64,000 nt of DNA from an uncultured Pseudomonadales bacterium (GTDB taxonomy: Bacteria; Pseudomonadota; Gammaproteobacteria; Pseudomonadales; Pseudohongiellaceae): NCBI GenBank assembly GCA_949372635.1, contig CASIAB010000009.1, positions 2,501 to 66,500 on the forward strand, given 5' to 3'. A model generated the notes under the pieces. The model worked only from the letters and a program-made list of their open reading frames with translations, was not told the DNA's origin and ran no database searches. Positions 29,939-37,626 of the stretch are shown one piece after another. Position 1 is the stretch's first letter. Every line of letters begins with the position of its first letter. The position numbers and the translations under genes were made by a program.

Positions 29939-30534
29939 GTTGGAAAATGCATCCAGCCGGTAATGATGTATTTGACTCCCAAGTTCACAACATTGCCTCT
30001 ATGGGCATGGGTCCATTCCCCCGGCCAGATTAGTGTTTTTCCTTTCTGTGGCTGACTCTCAAAGTTTTGATGTTCGAAGCGAGTGGAACCTCCATCTTCG
30101 ACATCATTCAGGTAAGTCATCCAGGCAAGTACACGGTGAGATGTGTCGATCGCCGTGCGCTCCGAATGAACCTTCATAAAATGTCCGCCTGGTTCATATT
30201 TTTGGATATTGAACGAGCCGACCTCGGCGCTTGGTAAAACACTTTCCAGGAAGGGCCATTGCTCCAAGTAGTCCTTATAACAATCGAACAGTGATTTAAT
30301 ATAGGTTTGTAGTGGTTCATGGCTGGGCAGTTCTAGGTCTCGGGGTCGTATCGCGAGATCGGTAGAGTTTTTCGACTCAGTATTTAGCCCGCCAGCCGTC
30401 CGTCCCTTCGTGTGATTGCTGCGCTGTTTTTCGAAAAAATTAATCAACTCATCACAGATTGATAATGGCTCGATGCTCCAGCTGCCTATAAAATGTGGGC
30501 TTAGTCGGGATAATTCTAGGTCGATGCGTTTCAT
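29929..30534 (-). CDS. 2OG-Fe(II) oxygenase, prolyl-hydroxylase-like
   Basis: A 201-residue double-stranded beta-helix dioxygenase. The metal site is readable: YEPGGHFMKVHSER gives H123 and E125 (an HxE variant of the usual HxD), and WTHAHRGNVV with VKYIITGW supplies the distal His (176 or 178) and the 2OG-binding Lys188. Its start ATG overlaps the TPR gene's stop as ATGA, so the two are translationally coupled. A protein substrate, possibly bound by the TPR partner, is an attractive inference. Confidence 0.88.
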   Translation of the reverse strand: MKRIDLELSRLSPHFIGSWSIEPLSICDELINFFEKQRSNHTKGRTAGGLNTESKNSTDLAIRPRDLELPSHEPLQTYIKSLFDCYKDYLEQWPFLESVLPSAEVGSFNIQKYEPGGHFMKVHSERTAIDTSHRVLAWMTYLNDVEDGGSTRFEHQNFESQPQKGKTLIWPGEWTHAHRGNVVNLGVKYIITGWMHFPTYA

Positions 30535-31556
30535 GCGCTGTTTCCAAAGTTGTAGCTGACGCCTTTGCGGGTGTCGAAATTGATCACGCCGAAGCCGCTT
30601 CTTTCCATCTCTAATCCTTCTTTTGTTTTGCCCATGGCTAGCAGTACTGAGCCCAGTGAGCCAGCAGCTTCTCTCATTGAGGGATTAAGCTCTAATGCCA
30701 TGCGATAGCAGGTAGCAGCTTCTTCTAGCTGGCGAAGACCCCATAGTGCGCTTCCAAGATTGCAGTGGGCATCGGCGAAGTTGACTTTCAGTGACAGTGC
30801 TATGCGATATTTATTGGCGGCCTCGATGACATGCCCTTGCTTTTGTAATGCTGTGCCCAGATTGTTGTGCGCGTCAGCATAGTCCGGTTTGTACACTATC
30901 GCCTGCTGATAGCAGGCGATAGCCTCATCTACTAAGCCCTGATTTTTCAAGGCCGAACCGAGGTTGCAGTGCACTTCGGCAAAGTTGGGTCGAATCACTA
31001 ATGCTTTTCGATAACTTGCCACAGCCGCATTCAATTCTCCCTTATCTAAGTACGCGTTTCCAAGATTGCAGTGTGTGTTGGCATTCTTGGAATCCAAATT
31101 GAGAGAGCGATTATAGCTGTCTATCGCTTTGTCGATCCTGCCGGAATTTTGTAACGCGAGGGCAAGATTTGCATGCGTCTCAGTATGGTCAGGTTTGAGA
31201 GCAATCACTTGTCCGTAAATTGCGATAGCCTCATCGAATCTGCCCAGATCGAGAAATACATGTCCGAGGTTGCACAGCGCGCTAAGATATTCAGGCGCTT
31301 GACCAATAGCCTCTCTTATCATCTGAATACCGACGTCACTCTGCCCAGCCATGTGAGCTATCACACCGAGTAGATGAAGCGCGACTGGCTGGTTTGGCTC
31401 TACCTCTAAAATTTGGCGGTAGATTTTCTCGGCTTCGCTAATTCGGCCAGCTGATTGATGTTGCATAGCTAAAGACAAGCCATCTTCGATAGACATGGGC
31501 GGCTGCGCTTTTGAAGCGCGCGTTTCTTGGCTGTGTTTAGTACCTTTAGGGGGCAT
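30531..31556 (-). CDS. TPR repeat protein coupled to a 2OG-Fe(II) oxygenase
   Basis: A 341-residue protein with about eight tandem tetratricopeptide repeats of 34 residues (residues about 20-310), such as LHLLGVIAHMAGQSDVGIQM, AHANLALALQNSGRIDKAI and ADAHNNLGTALQKQGHVIEA. There is no signal peptide, so it is cytoplasmic. The last 30 residues leave the repeat pattern: RSGFGVINFDTRKGVSYNFG. The stop codon overlaps the oxygenase start (ATGA). TPR proteins scaffold or recruit partners, so this may present substrates to the oxygenase. GGAGAG lies 12 bases before the ATG. Confidence 0.9.
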   Translation of the reverse strand: MPPKGTKHSQETRASKAQPPMSIEDGLSLAMQHQSAGRISEAEKIYRQILEVEPNQPVALHLLGVIAHMAGQSDVGIQMIREAIGQAPEYLSALCNLGHVFLDLGRFDEAIAIYGQVIALKPDHTETHANLALALQNSGRIDKAIDSYNRSLNLDSKNANTHCNLGNAYLDKGELNAAVASYRKALVIRPNFAEVHCNLGSALKNQGLVDEAIACYQQAIVYKPDYADAHNNLGTALQKQGHVIEAANKYRIALSLKVNFADAHCNLGSALWGLRQLEEAATCYRMALELNPSMREAAGSLGSVLLAMGKTKEGLEMERSGFGVINFDTRKGVSYNFGNSA

Positions 31557-31796
31557 GCCTGTAGGACTCTCCGGCCTGAATCTTTTAATCCGTTTCCTGC
31601 TGCTATCTAAGCTGCAAGTCTACACCGCCGGCGATACGCAAGAAAGTATGTGATGCACAATGGATGCTGGCCTCTAATGAGCTCAGACCGCTACCTGCCG
31701 GTCATCATGGACTATTGCGGTGTCGGGCAGCGTTCTGCGGTAACCGACTGTTGGATCTAGAGAGAGTTTTCTCTCTTCAAGGAGCAGGGCGACTCG

Positions 31797-32792
31797 CTAG
31801 GGGTTGGCCTCACGACGCAAGATGGTTTTCAAGTGTTCACCGAGTTTTAAAGCGCTGAGATAGGCATCCTCGACTCTATTCCCGCCACACCAGTCGCCAC
31901 AAGCAGCAAGCCTATTCGATTCATCTAGCAGAAAATCCTCTTCCAGGCTCTTTTCTGTCTTAGCATGTGTCCAGCGGTGAATTGTGATGTGATCTGGGGG
32001 CGGCAACTGATCGCCCAGTAGTTCATCCAATGCCGCCAGCATATTATGGCGCACAGCATCGAGGTTGCATTCGAGTTGCTCCTGCGCCCACTCATTGTCG
32101 CTATGCACCACTAATGAGAAAAAGGGCGGGCGGCCTTGCTTACTGGAGTTCAATGCGATCCAGCCGAGCACAGAATTCCTGACCACGGCGGCATCGAAAT
32201 TAAGTTTAGGTGCAGACTCAAAGCCCAGCATCAAGCTGAAGCAAGGAGAGAAAGCGACATCACTCAGTTCCGACTTATAGGCGAAGCACTCTGGTAGGAC
32301 TTCATCTGCCTGAGGAGCGGGCGATGAGGAAATCACCCAGTCGAATTGGCCGAGTTGCTCCCCGTCGGAGTCTTTAAGTAACCAGCCCTTTTCGCCTGCT
32401 TCGATATTAGCAACGCGTGTGTCCAGAATGACGTTGAGCTCTTGGGCGAGGACCTTGCACAAATTATTCATGCCGGGCACGGCTACGTAGTGGGGCTCGA
32501 ACCATTCTCGTTTGAAAGGCTTCTCCTCGGTATCTAAGGTGAGGACTCGGGGTTGCCAGGCCGCTATTTGATTCTTGGCAACGTAGCCATTTATGAGGCT
32601 CCGAAATTGCTTCGAGCGCGCCGTGAAGAACTGCGCTCCGTGATCGAATCGGTAGGGGCCATCCAGGCGCGTGGCCATCCGCCCGCCAAAACCGCGGGAC
32701 TTCTCAAATACGCGAACTTCAGCAATGTCCTGCAATTGCCTAGCGAGGGTGATCCCGGCAATGCCTGCACCGATGATAGCGAGGGATTTCAT
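31797..32792 (-). CDS. NAD(P)/FAD-dependent oxidoreductase, renalase-like
   Basis: A 331-residue flavoprotein with N-terminal FAD-binding motif IIGAGIAGITLARQL and the SRGFGGRMATRLDGPYRFDHGAQFF segment typical of renalase-like and small amine-oxidase-type proteins. The C-terminal motif LAACGDWCGGNRVEDAYLSAL completes the FAD site. Renalases oxidise isomeric forms of NAD(P)H, but the bacterial relatives are diverse. AGG precedes the ATG by seven bases. The gene stands alone, convergent with nothing, and transcribed toward the TPR gene from 240 bp away. Confidence 0.85.
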   Translation of the reverse strand: MKSLAIIGAGIAGITLARQLQDIAEVRVFEKSRGFGGRMATRLDGPYRFDHGAQFFTARSKQFRSLINGYVAKNQIAAWQPRVLTLDTEEKPFKREWFEPHYVAVPGMNNLCKVLAQELNVILDTRVANIEAGEKGWLLKDSDGEQLGQFDWVISSSPAPQADEVLPECFAYKSELSDVAFSPCFSLMLGFESAPKLNFDAAVVRNSVLGWIALNSSKQGRPPFFSLVVHSDNEWAQEQLECNLDAVRHNMLAALDELLGDQLPPPDHITIHRWTHAKTEKSLEEDFLLDESNRLAACGDWCGGNRVEDAYLSALKLGEHLKTILRREANP

Positions 32793-32969
32793 TATAAGCC
32801 TGCATATTTCTTGATTCGAGTGCGGATTATACTGCAGATTGACAGACTTAGATGAACGTTTAACTCACCAGTTAGCTGGTTTAGATCAAAGCCTGAGTAT
32901 CGACATAGATTTCAATCTGATCTACATTAGGGCTAAAGAGTAGAGCCAAAAAACACAAAGAGGTACAGC

Positions 32970-34034
32970 GTGCATTTATTTTCAAATGATCTAAGCAGGA
33001 CTTATCTTTCTTCTTTGCTCGCTCTAAGTGTGTTGATCTTAGTTGATTGGAAAGGAAGCTCAACTGCGCAAGCCGTCTCCGAAAATCCTTATCAGGTGAT
33101 CTACCACTGGGGCGAACTGCCAGATGGGCGGGAGATGGGTGTGGTTACCGGAGTTCATCCCGACCCCGATGGTGAGCATATGTGGATAGTTGAGCGCTGC
33201 AGTACGAATCAGTGCGCGGGTTCCAACCTACCTCCTATTCACAAACTGGATAGAGAAGGCAAAGTAGTAAAAAGCATAGGCGCCGGACTCTTTGCATGGC
33301 CCCATGGCTTCGATCTCGACGGCGATGGCTACCTCTGGGTGACCGAAGGTGCACCTGAGGGTGATGCAAGAGGCATAGATGGCTTCTCGCTAGGAATGGG
33401 TCATCAGGTAATAAAATTAAATCAAGAGGGCGAGGTGTTAATGCGTTTGGGGGTTGCCGGCGTCGCCGGCGATGACGCGAAGCACTTTAACGGCCCTTCG
33501 GCTGTGCAGGTCGCTCCTAATGGTGATGTCTGGATCGCCGATGGTCACCGTGGTGGTAACAATCGCGTGCTTAAGTTTTCTGCCAGCGGAGAGTTGCTGC
33601 TGGAACTCGGTGGAGGCATCGATTCTCTCAGTCGCGAAGTTAGTAGGTTTAATGATCCGCATGATCTGAAGATGGATTCCCAAGGCAGGCTCTTCGTTGC
33701 CGATCGCGGTAACAATCGTATACAGATATTCAGTCAACAGGGAGAACTTCTCTCTATATGGACTCAATTCGGCAGACCGAGCGGCATCTGGATCGATGAT
33801 AACGACGAGATATACGTCGCCGATGGAATGTCCGGTGATCAATGGAATCCGGGCTGGCAACGGGGTATCCGTATTGGTGATGCGAAGACCAGCTGGATCA
33901 CCGACTTCATTCCAGATTATGAGGTTCAAAACGGCAGCGGCATAGAGTTCTTAGCAACTGACGCGGAGGGTAATATTTACGCGGGGCAGGTGGGTCGTCA
34001 ACGTTTTGAGAAGTATGTTCGCGTAAGGCCTTAA
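32970..34034 (+). CDS. Exported NHL propeller, PAL-like
   Basis: A 354-residue six-bladed NHL propeller with a signal segment (LSSLLALSVLILVDW). It resembles the peptidyl-alpha-hydroxyglycine lyase (PAL) half of peptide-amidating monooxygenase. AWPHGFDLDGDGYLWVTE matches the blade holding the first PAL zinc His (H112 here), GHQVIKL follows, and FNDPHDLKMDSQGRLFVADRGNNRIQ matches the second zinc-His blade (H231). The third zinc His is not seen: the last blade reads NGSGIEFLATDAEGNIY. The lyase tyrosine position reads His (H193 in IADGHRGG). GTG 32970 is the start, with AGAGG upstream. Catalysis is unproven. Confidence 0.8.
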   Translation: MHLFSNDLSRTYLSSLLALSVLILVDWKGSSTAQAVSENPYQVIYHWGELPDGREMGVVTGVHPDPDGEHMWIVERCSTNQCAGSNLPPIHKLDREGKVVKSIGAGLFAWPHGFDLDGDGYLWVTEGAPEGDARGIDGFSLGMGHQVIKLNQEGEVLMRLGVAGVAGDDAKHFNGPSAVQVAPNGDVWIADGHRGGNNRVLKFSASGELLLELGGGIDSLSREVSRFNDPHDLKMDSQGRLFVADRGNNRIQIFSQQGELLSIWTQFGRPSGIWIDDNDEIYVADGMSGDQWNPGWQRGIRIGDAKTSWITDFIPDYEVQNGSGIEFLATDAEGNIYAGQVGRQRFEKYVRVRP

Positions 34035-34125
34035 TCGTGCAGTGTGTAAACCGTTTTTTCAGTGCTGTGTTTTAAAGTGTAATAATGCGCTCTCACCCTT
34101 TAGAACAAAACACATTGGATTAAAA

Positions 34126-35043
34126 ATGCATAGATTTTTTCAAAAATTATTGATCATTGGTTGTCTGCTGAATACAGGTTCTGTTTTTTCTGCGGAGTTT
34201 GCAGACACGGTGGAGCATAAGTTTGCCGATAACGATGGCGTGTCGATTCACTACGCCAAGGCCGGTTCCGGGCCGTTGGCGGTTTTTATACATGGGTTTC
34301 CAGATTTCTGGTACACCTGGCGCCATCAAATGGAAGGGTTGGCGGGTGATTTTACGGTTGCTGCAATGGATACGCGCGGGTATAACAAAAGTGACCAACC
34401 AGTCGGTGTTGAAAATTACGACATGGAGTTATTGATAAATGATGTCGTTGCTATTATTGAGAATGAAGGACGAGAAAGTGCCGTCATAATAGGGCATGAC
34501 TGGGGAGGGGGAATCGCCTGGAGTTTTGCAGCAGCTCGGCCTGACCTTACATCGCAACTGATCATTATCAACCTGCCTCACGTTAAGAACCTAGCGAGAG
34601 AGTTGGCCAAGATGGATGAGCAACATCGTAATTCGCAGTACGCACGCAATTTTCAGAGCTTAAGTTCGCATGAGAGCATTAGCGCCGAGAGGTTGGCAAC
34701 CTCTCTATCTCGCGGTGATGAAGCACTTTATGCGATCTATTTGGAAGCCTTTGAGAATTCAAGCGCAGACGCAATGATGAATTATTACAGAGCAAATTTT
34801 CCTAGAGAGCCGTATACCTCTGGCGCATTTCTTGAAGTCGCAAGGATCAAGATGCCGGTTTTGCAATTCCATGGGCTCGCCGATACCGCCTTGCTTGCGA
34901 ATTCCCTAAACAATACATGGGAAGAGCTAGACCAAGATTGGACGTTAGTTACAATACCGGGAGTGGGTCACTTTCCTCATCATGACAAACCTGAAAAGGT
35001 GACGAATATGATGAAGGCTTGGTTGGATCTGCAGATCGAGTAG
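34126..35043 (+). CDS. Exported alpha/beta hydrolase, epoxide hydrolase-like
   Basis: A 305-residue alpha/beta hydrolase with signal peptide (LLIIGCLLNTGSVFSAE). The frame extends upstream, but ATG 34126 gives the exported form. HGFPDFWYTWRHQ is the oxyanion motif, D125 in GHDWGGG is the nucleophile (Asp, as in epoxide hydrolases and dehalogenases, not Ser), and H282 in GVGHFPHHDKPE is the catalytic His. It lies 91 bp after the first PAL-like propeller and before the second, with the same direction. The substrate is unknown. Confidence 0.86.
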   Translation: MHRFFQKLLIIGCLLNTGSVFSAEFADTVEHKFADNDGVSIHYAKAGSGPLAVFIHGFPDFWYTWRHQMEGLAGDFTVAAMDTRGYNKSDQPVGVENYDMELLINDVVAIIENEGRESAVIIGHDWGGGIAWSFAAARPDLTSQLIIINLPHVKNLARELAKMDEQHRNSQYARNFQSLSSHESISAERLATSLSRGDEALYAIYLEAFENSSADAMMNYYRANFPREPYTSGAFLEVARIKMPVLQFHGLADTALLANSLNNTWEELDQDWTLVTIPGVGHFPHHDKPEKVTNMMKAWLDLQIE

Positions 35044-35364
35044 CTTCGGCTTAGGTCTTTGGTTTGACCGATTTGTTGGGATCAGGCTAGTGCGCCAGGG
35101 GAGTTTGTAGCCTTATTAGCTAGACCTAATTGCTTGATTGGTATTTATTCACCAAATAAACGAAGGAAGGCAAATGCGAAGCAGGAATTTGTTAGTGCTT
35201 ACTAACTGACAGGGCTCCTAAATTAAAGCTTAGATTTTGATCGTTAGCAATTACCGTGCTTTAGTCCTTTGCGAGAGGCGCTACCAGTGGACTTGAGCGG
35301 GGATAGCTTTTATTCTCTTACCCAGTACGTTTTAATAAAACAACAAAATATCCGAGGAGCATCC
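35044..35364. other. Intergenic gap, no feature recognised
   Basis: This 321-bp stretch before the second propeller gene has no RNA gene or clear operator. A frame runs upstream of the chosen start but has no ribosome site. Confidence 0.35.
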
Positions 35365-36504
35365 ATGTCTTCATTGTCTACTTCACCAATATCCAAATTT
35401 ACGCTTTTTGCTTGCTTATCAGTGCTGCTAACCGGCTGCGGAAATGCTGGAAATACTGGCAATCCTATCTCGGGCGATGGCTTGCCCAATCCGGCACCTA
35501 ACGTTACCCAGAATTGGGGCGACTTGCCCGCTGGAAGAAACTGGGGTTCAACGGCTGGTATCGACATCGATCCTAATGATGGACATATCTGGGCTTATGA
35601 GCGCTGCGGCGCAGGCACATTCGGTGGCGGCACTCCAATCAACTGTGACACGAATCCAGTCGATCCAATATTCAAATTCGATCGCAATACTGGCGCAGTG
35701 TTAGCGAATTTCGGTGGCGGGGTTATGATGACTCCCCACGGTATTCATGCGGCAGCTGACGGAAGCGTTTGGGTAACTGACTTCGCGACAAATTCAGATG
35801 GCACCAAGGGCCAGCAAGTACACAAGTTCAGCGCCGACGGCGACTTGCTGATGAGTCTTGGTACAGCGGGCTCGGCAGGTAGTGGCCCAAATCAATTCAA
35901 TCAGCCGAACGATGTGATCGTAGGACCTGATGGAAGCATCTATGTCTCCGATGGTCACAATGGCCAGGGCATGACCAGCGATCAGGCTATGGAAGAAGGT
36001 CGAGCAGAAGGCAGTACGGCTAGAATCATTAAGTTTTCTGCAGACGGCACGCGCCTTAAAGAATGGGGTAGCATTGGCGTGAGACACGGTGAATTCCGCA
36101 CGCCACACGCGATGGAGTTTGATTCACAAGGTCGTCTCTGGGTTGCCGACCGCGGTAATCATCGCCTTGAAATATTCGACCAAGAGGGTAACTATTTAGA
36201 GTCGCGCTATATGTATGGCCGCATCAGCGGTTTGTTCATAACTGCCGATGATATGGTTTATGCGATCGATTCCGAGTCTAGTCCTACTGGTCACGTAGGT
36301 TGGAGAAACGGTGTGCGCGTCGGACCTCTGAATGAAGATCGAATCGTGGGCTTCATTCAGCCATTTGAGCGCGACAATCGGGTCTATCAAGGAACGGCAG
36401 GAGAAGGTATCGCTGTTGATGCAGATGGTAACGTCTACGCGGCAGAGGGACCGAACTCATTATCGCAGGCAGGTGGTGCGTTTACTAGGTACTCCGTCCG
36501 CTAA
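35365..36504 (+). CDS. NHL propeller lipoprotein, PAL-like
   Basis: A 379-residue lipoprotein. ATG 35365 has GAGGAG six to seven bases upstream. The lipobox is VLLTGC (cysteine 25) followed by Gly, predicting outer-membrane sorting. The propeller parallels 32970-34034: MTPHGIHAAADGSVWVTDF (H125), VSDGHNGQ and FRTPHAMEFDSQGRLWVADRGNHRLEIF (H248) match the two zinc-His blades of PAL, while the third His position is replaced (GEGIAVDADGNVYAAE). An acidic insertion DQAMEEGRAEGS lies in one blade loop. It could be a non-lyase binding propeller. A bidirectional terminator follows. Confidence 0.8.
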   Translation: MSSLSTSPISKFTLFACLSVLLTGCGNAGNTGNPISGDGLPNPAPNVTQNWGDLPAGRNWGSTAGIDIDPNDGHIWAYERCGAGTFGGGTPINCDTNPVDPIFKFDRNTGAVLANFGGGVMMTPHGIHAAADGSVWVTDFATNSDGTKGQQVHKFSADGDLLMSLGTAGSAGSGPNQFNQPNDVIVGPDGSIYVSDGHNGQGMTSDQAMEEGRAEGSTARIIKFSADGTRLKEWGSIGVRHGEFRTPHAMEFDSQGRLWVADRGNHRLEIFDQEGNYLESRYMYGRISGLFITADDMVYAIDSESSPTGHVGWRNGVRVGPLNEDRIVGFIQPFERDNRVYQGTAGEGIAVDADGNVYAAEGPNSLSQAGGAFTRYSVR

Positions 36505-36530
36505 CCCAGACCAGTTAAAACTGGTATCAC

Positions 36531-36564
36531 AAAAAGGCCAGAGGGATTATCCTCTGGCCTTTTT
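36531..36564. terminator. Bidirectional intrinsic terminator
   Basis: AAAAAGGCCAGAGG (36531-36544) pairs perfectly with CCTCTGGCCTTTTT (36551-36564). It can serve the propeller gene on plus and the 36617-37087 gene on minus. A small inverted repeat ACCAGTT/AACTGGT (36510-36525) lies just before it. Confidence 0.92.
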
Positions 36565-36616
36565 GTTTGCAGCATCAATGCCGCGGTAGACTGTTTTTTA
36601 CTGCGAAGGCAGGGCC

Positions 36617-37087
36617 CTATCTGTTTTCTTGCTCTTCCCGCAAGGCGCTCAGAATACTATTCAGTTCCCGAAAATATTCGCTCTGTTCAGAGAGTTCGGA
36701 CATAGCGGCACTTAACGCAGCATACTCAGCTGCTAGGACGCTCTGCAGATCGGTTGGTGTGAGCAATAAATCGTATCCGAGACGTGCGTCGTTGGCATTG
36801 TTCCCGCGCTTGTCGATTACGAACTGCGGCTCGCAGGCCTCGGCCTTGATGTTAGAGCCGGTAGGGGTGTATTTGTAGCAAACTATAGCGAGATTCTCAT
36901 CCTCTATGCTGCGATTGAATATTCGGTAGAACTCAGTTTCGATTTTTTTTATTTCGCCGCGTAACTGCGAAGGCGTCAGGTCCTCCATGACAATCTGGCC
37001 TTCGGCGGCTAACGTTTGTGTGGATGGCGGCGCTAGTAAGAGTCCACTGCAAAAGGCGGATAAATAGATGAACCGTAAAACCTTCAT
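36617..37087 (-). CDS. Exported hypothetical protein, 156 residues
   Basis: ATG 37085-37087 was chosen over an in-frame ATG ten codons upstream because AAGGAA precedes it and a signal peptide follows (FIYLSAFCSGLLLAPPSTQTLA). The mature protein has a helical segment (SQLRGEIKKIETEFYRIFNR), two cysteines (IVCYKYTPTGS and AEACEPQF) that could form a disulfide, and a C-terminal coiled-coil-like helix rich in Glu and Ala. I do not recognise a family. It is convergent with the propeller lipoprotein and shares the terminator. Confidence 0.75.
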   Translation of the reverse strand: MKVLRFIYLSAFCSGLLLAPPSTQTLAAEGQIVMEDLTPSQLRGEIKKIETEFYRIFNRSIEDENLAIVCYKYTPTGSNIKAEACEPQFVIDKRGNNANDARLGYDLLLTPTDLQSVLAAEYAALSAAMSELSEQSEYFRELNSILSALREEQENR

Positions 37088-37626
37088 GGTAAATTCCTTG
37101 TCGTTTCGGTGCCGCACTTTAGTGGCTGACGAATGGCCTAAGTATATGCTTCCAATTTAGCTTGTGCAGCAGCATTTTATTTTAATCAGCGTGTTTCGCT
37201 GTGCTAGTGAAAACAGGACTTACGATTTTCCTATATTTAAATATATAGAGGTTCTGGGCACGCTGAAATAGAATCGATCGCTCAGGTTTTTTCGGCTTAC
37301 CCTTCTAAGTTTTTCAACCCCATGTAATATATAAGAAATAATATATATTTCTGGGTTTGAATTGATTAATCTAAATAAGAATCATTCGCATAAAATGTTT
37401 TAATATCAGGCGGTTAGCGTCAGTTAGAAAAAGTAGGTACACTCAGTGGTCGTAGAATTTGTTATTATTTGACGGTGATGCGAGAGATCAATTTGTAAAA
37501 AATTGACTGCTCCAGATATAGGTTTTACAGAAGCACTCCGGAAGACTTGATTTTTGTGCAACCTATATTAAGTATTTGTTGGTTAAAGCTTTAATAAAAA
37601 CATACATATAAATTATGGAGAGAAAT
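37088..37626. other. AT-rich regulatory gap before the TonB receptor
   Basis: This 540-bp stretch separates divergent genes and is strongly AT-rich near 37320-37400. I saw no riboswitch core. A partial Fur-like match (AATCATT near 37378) is too weak to call. Confidence 0.4.

Noticed and set aside
33438-33929. A 163-codon minus-strand frame over the PAL-like propeller
   Set aside because: It is antisense to a clear gene, has no ribosome site and no protein-like motif.
35794-36108. Minus-strand frame over the propeller lipoprotein
   Set aside because: It mirrors the repeat codons of the real gene and has no start signal.
37370-37395. Possible Fur box upstream of the TonB receptor
   Set aside because: Only one half matches the consensus; the other half matches poorly.
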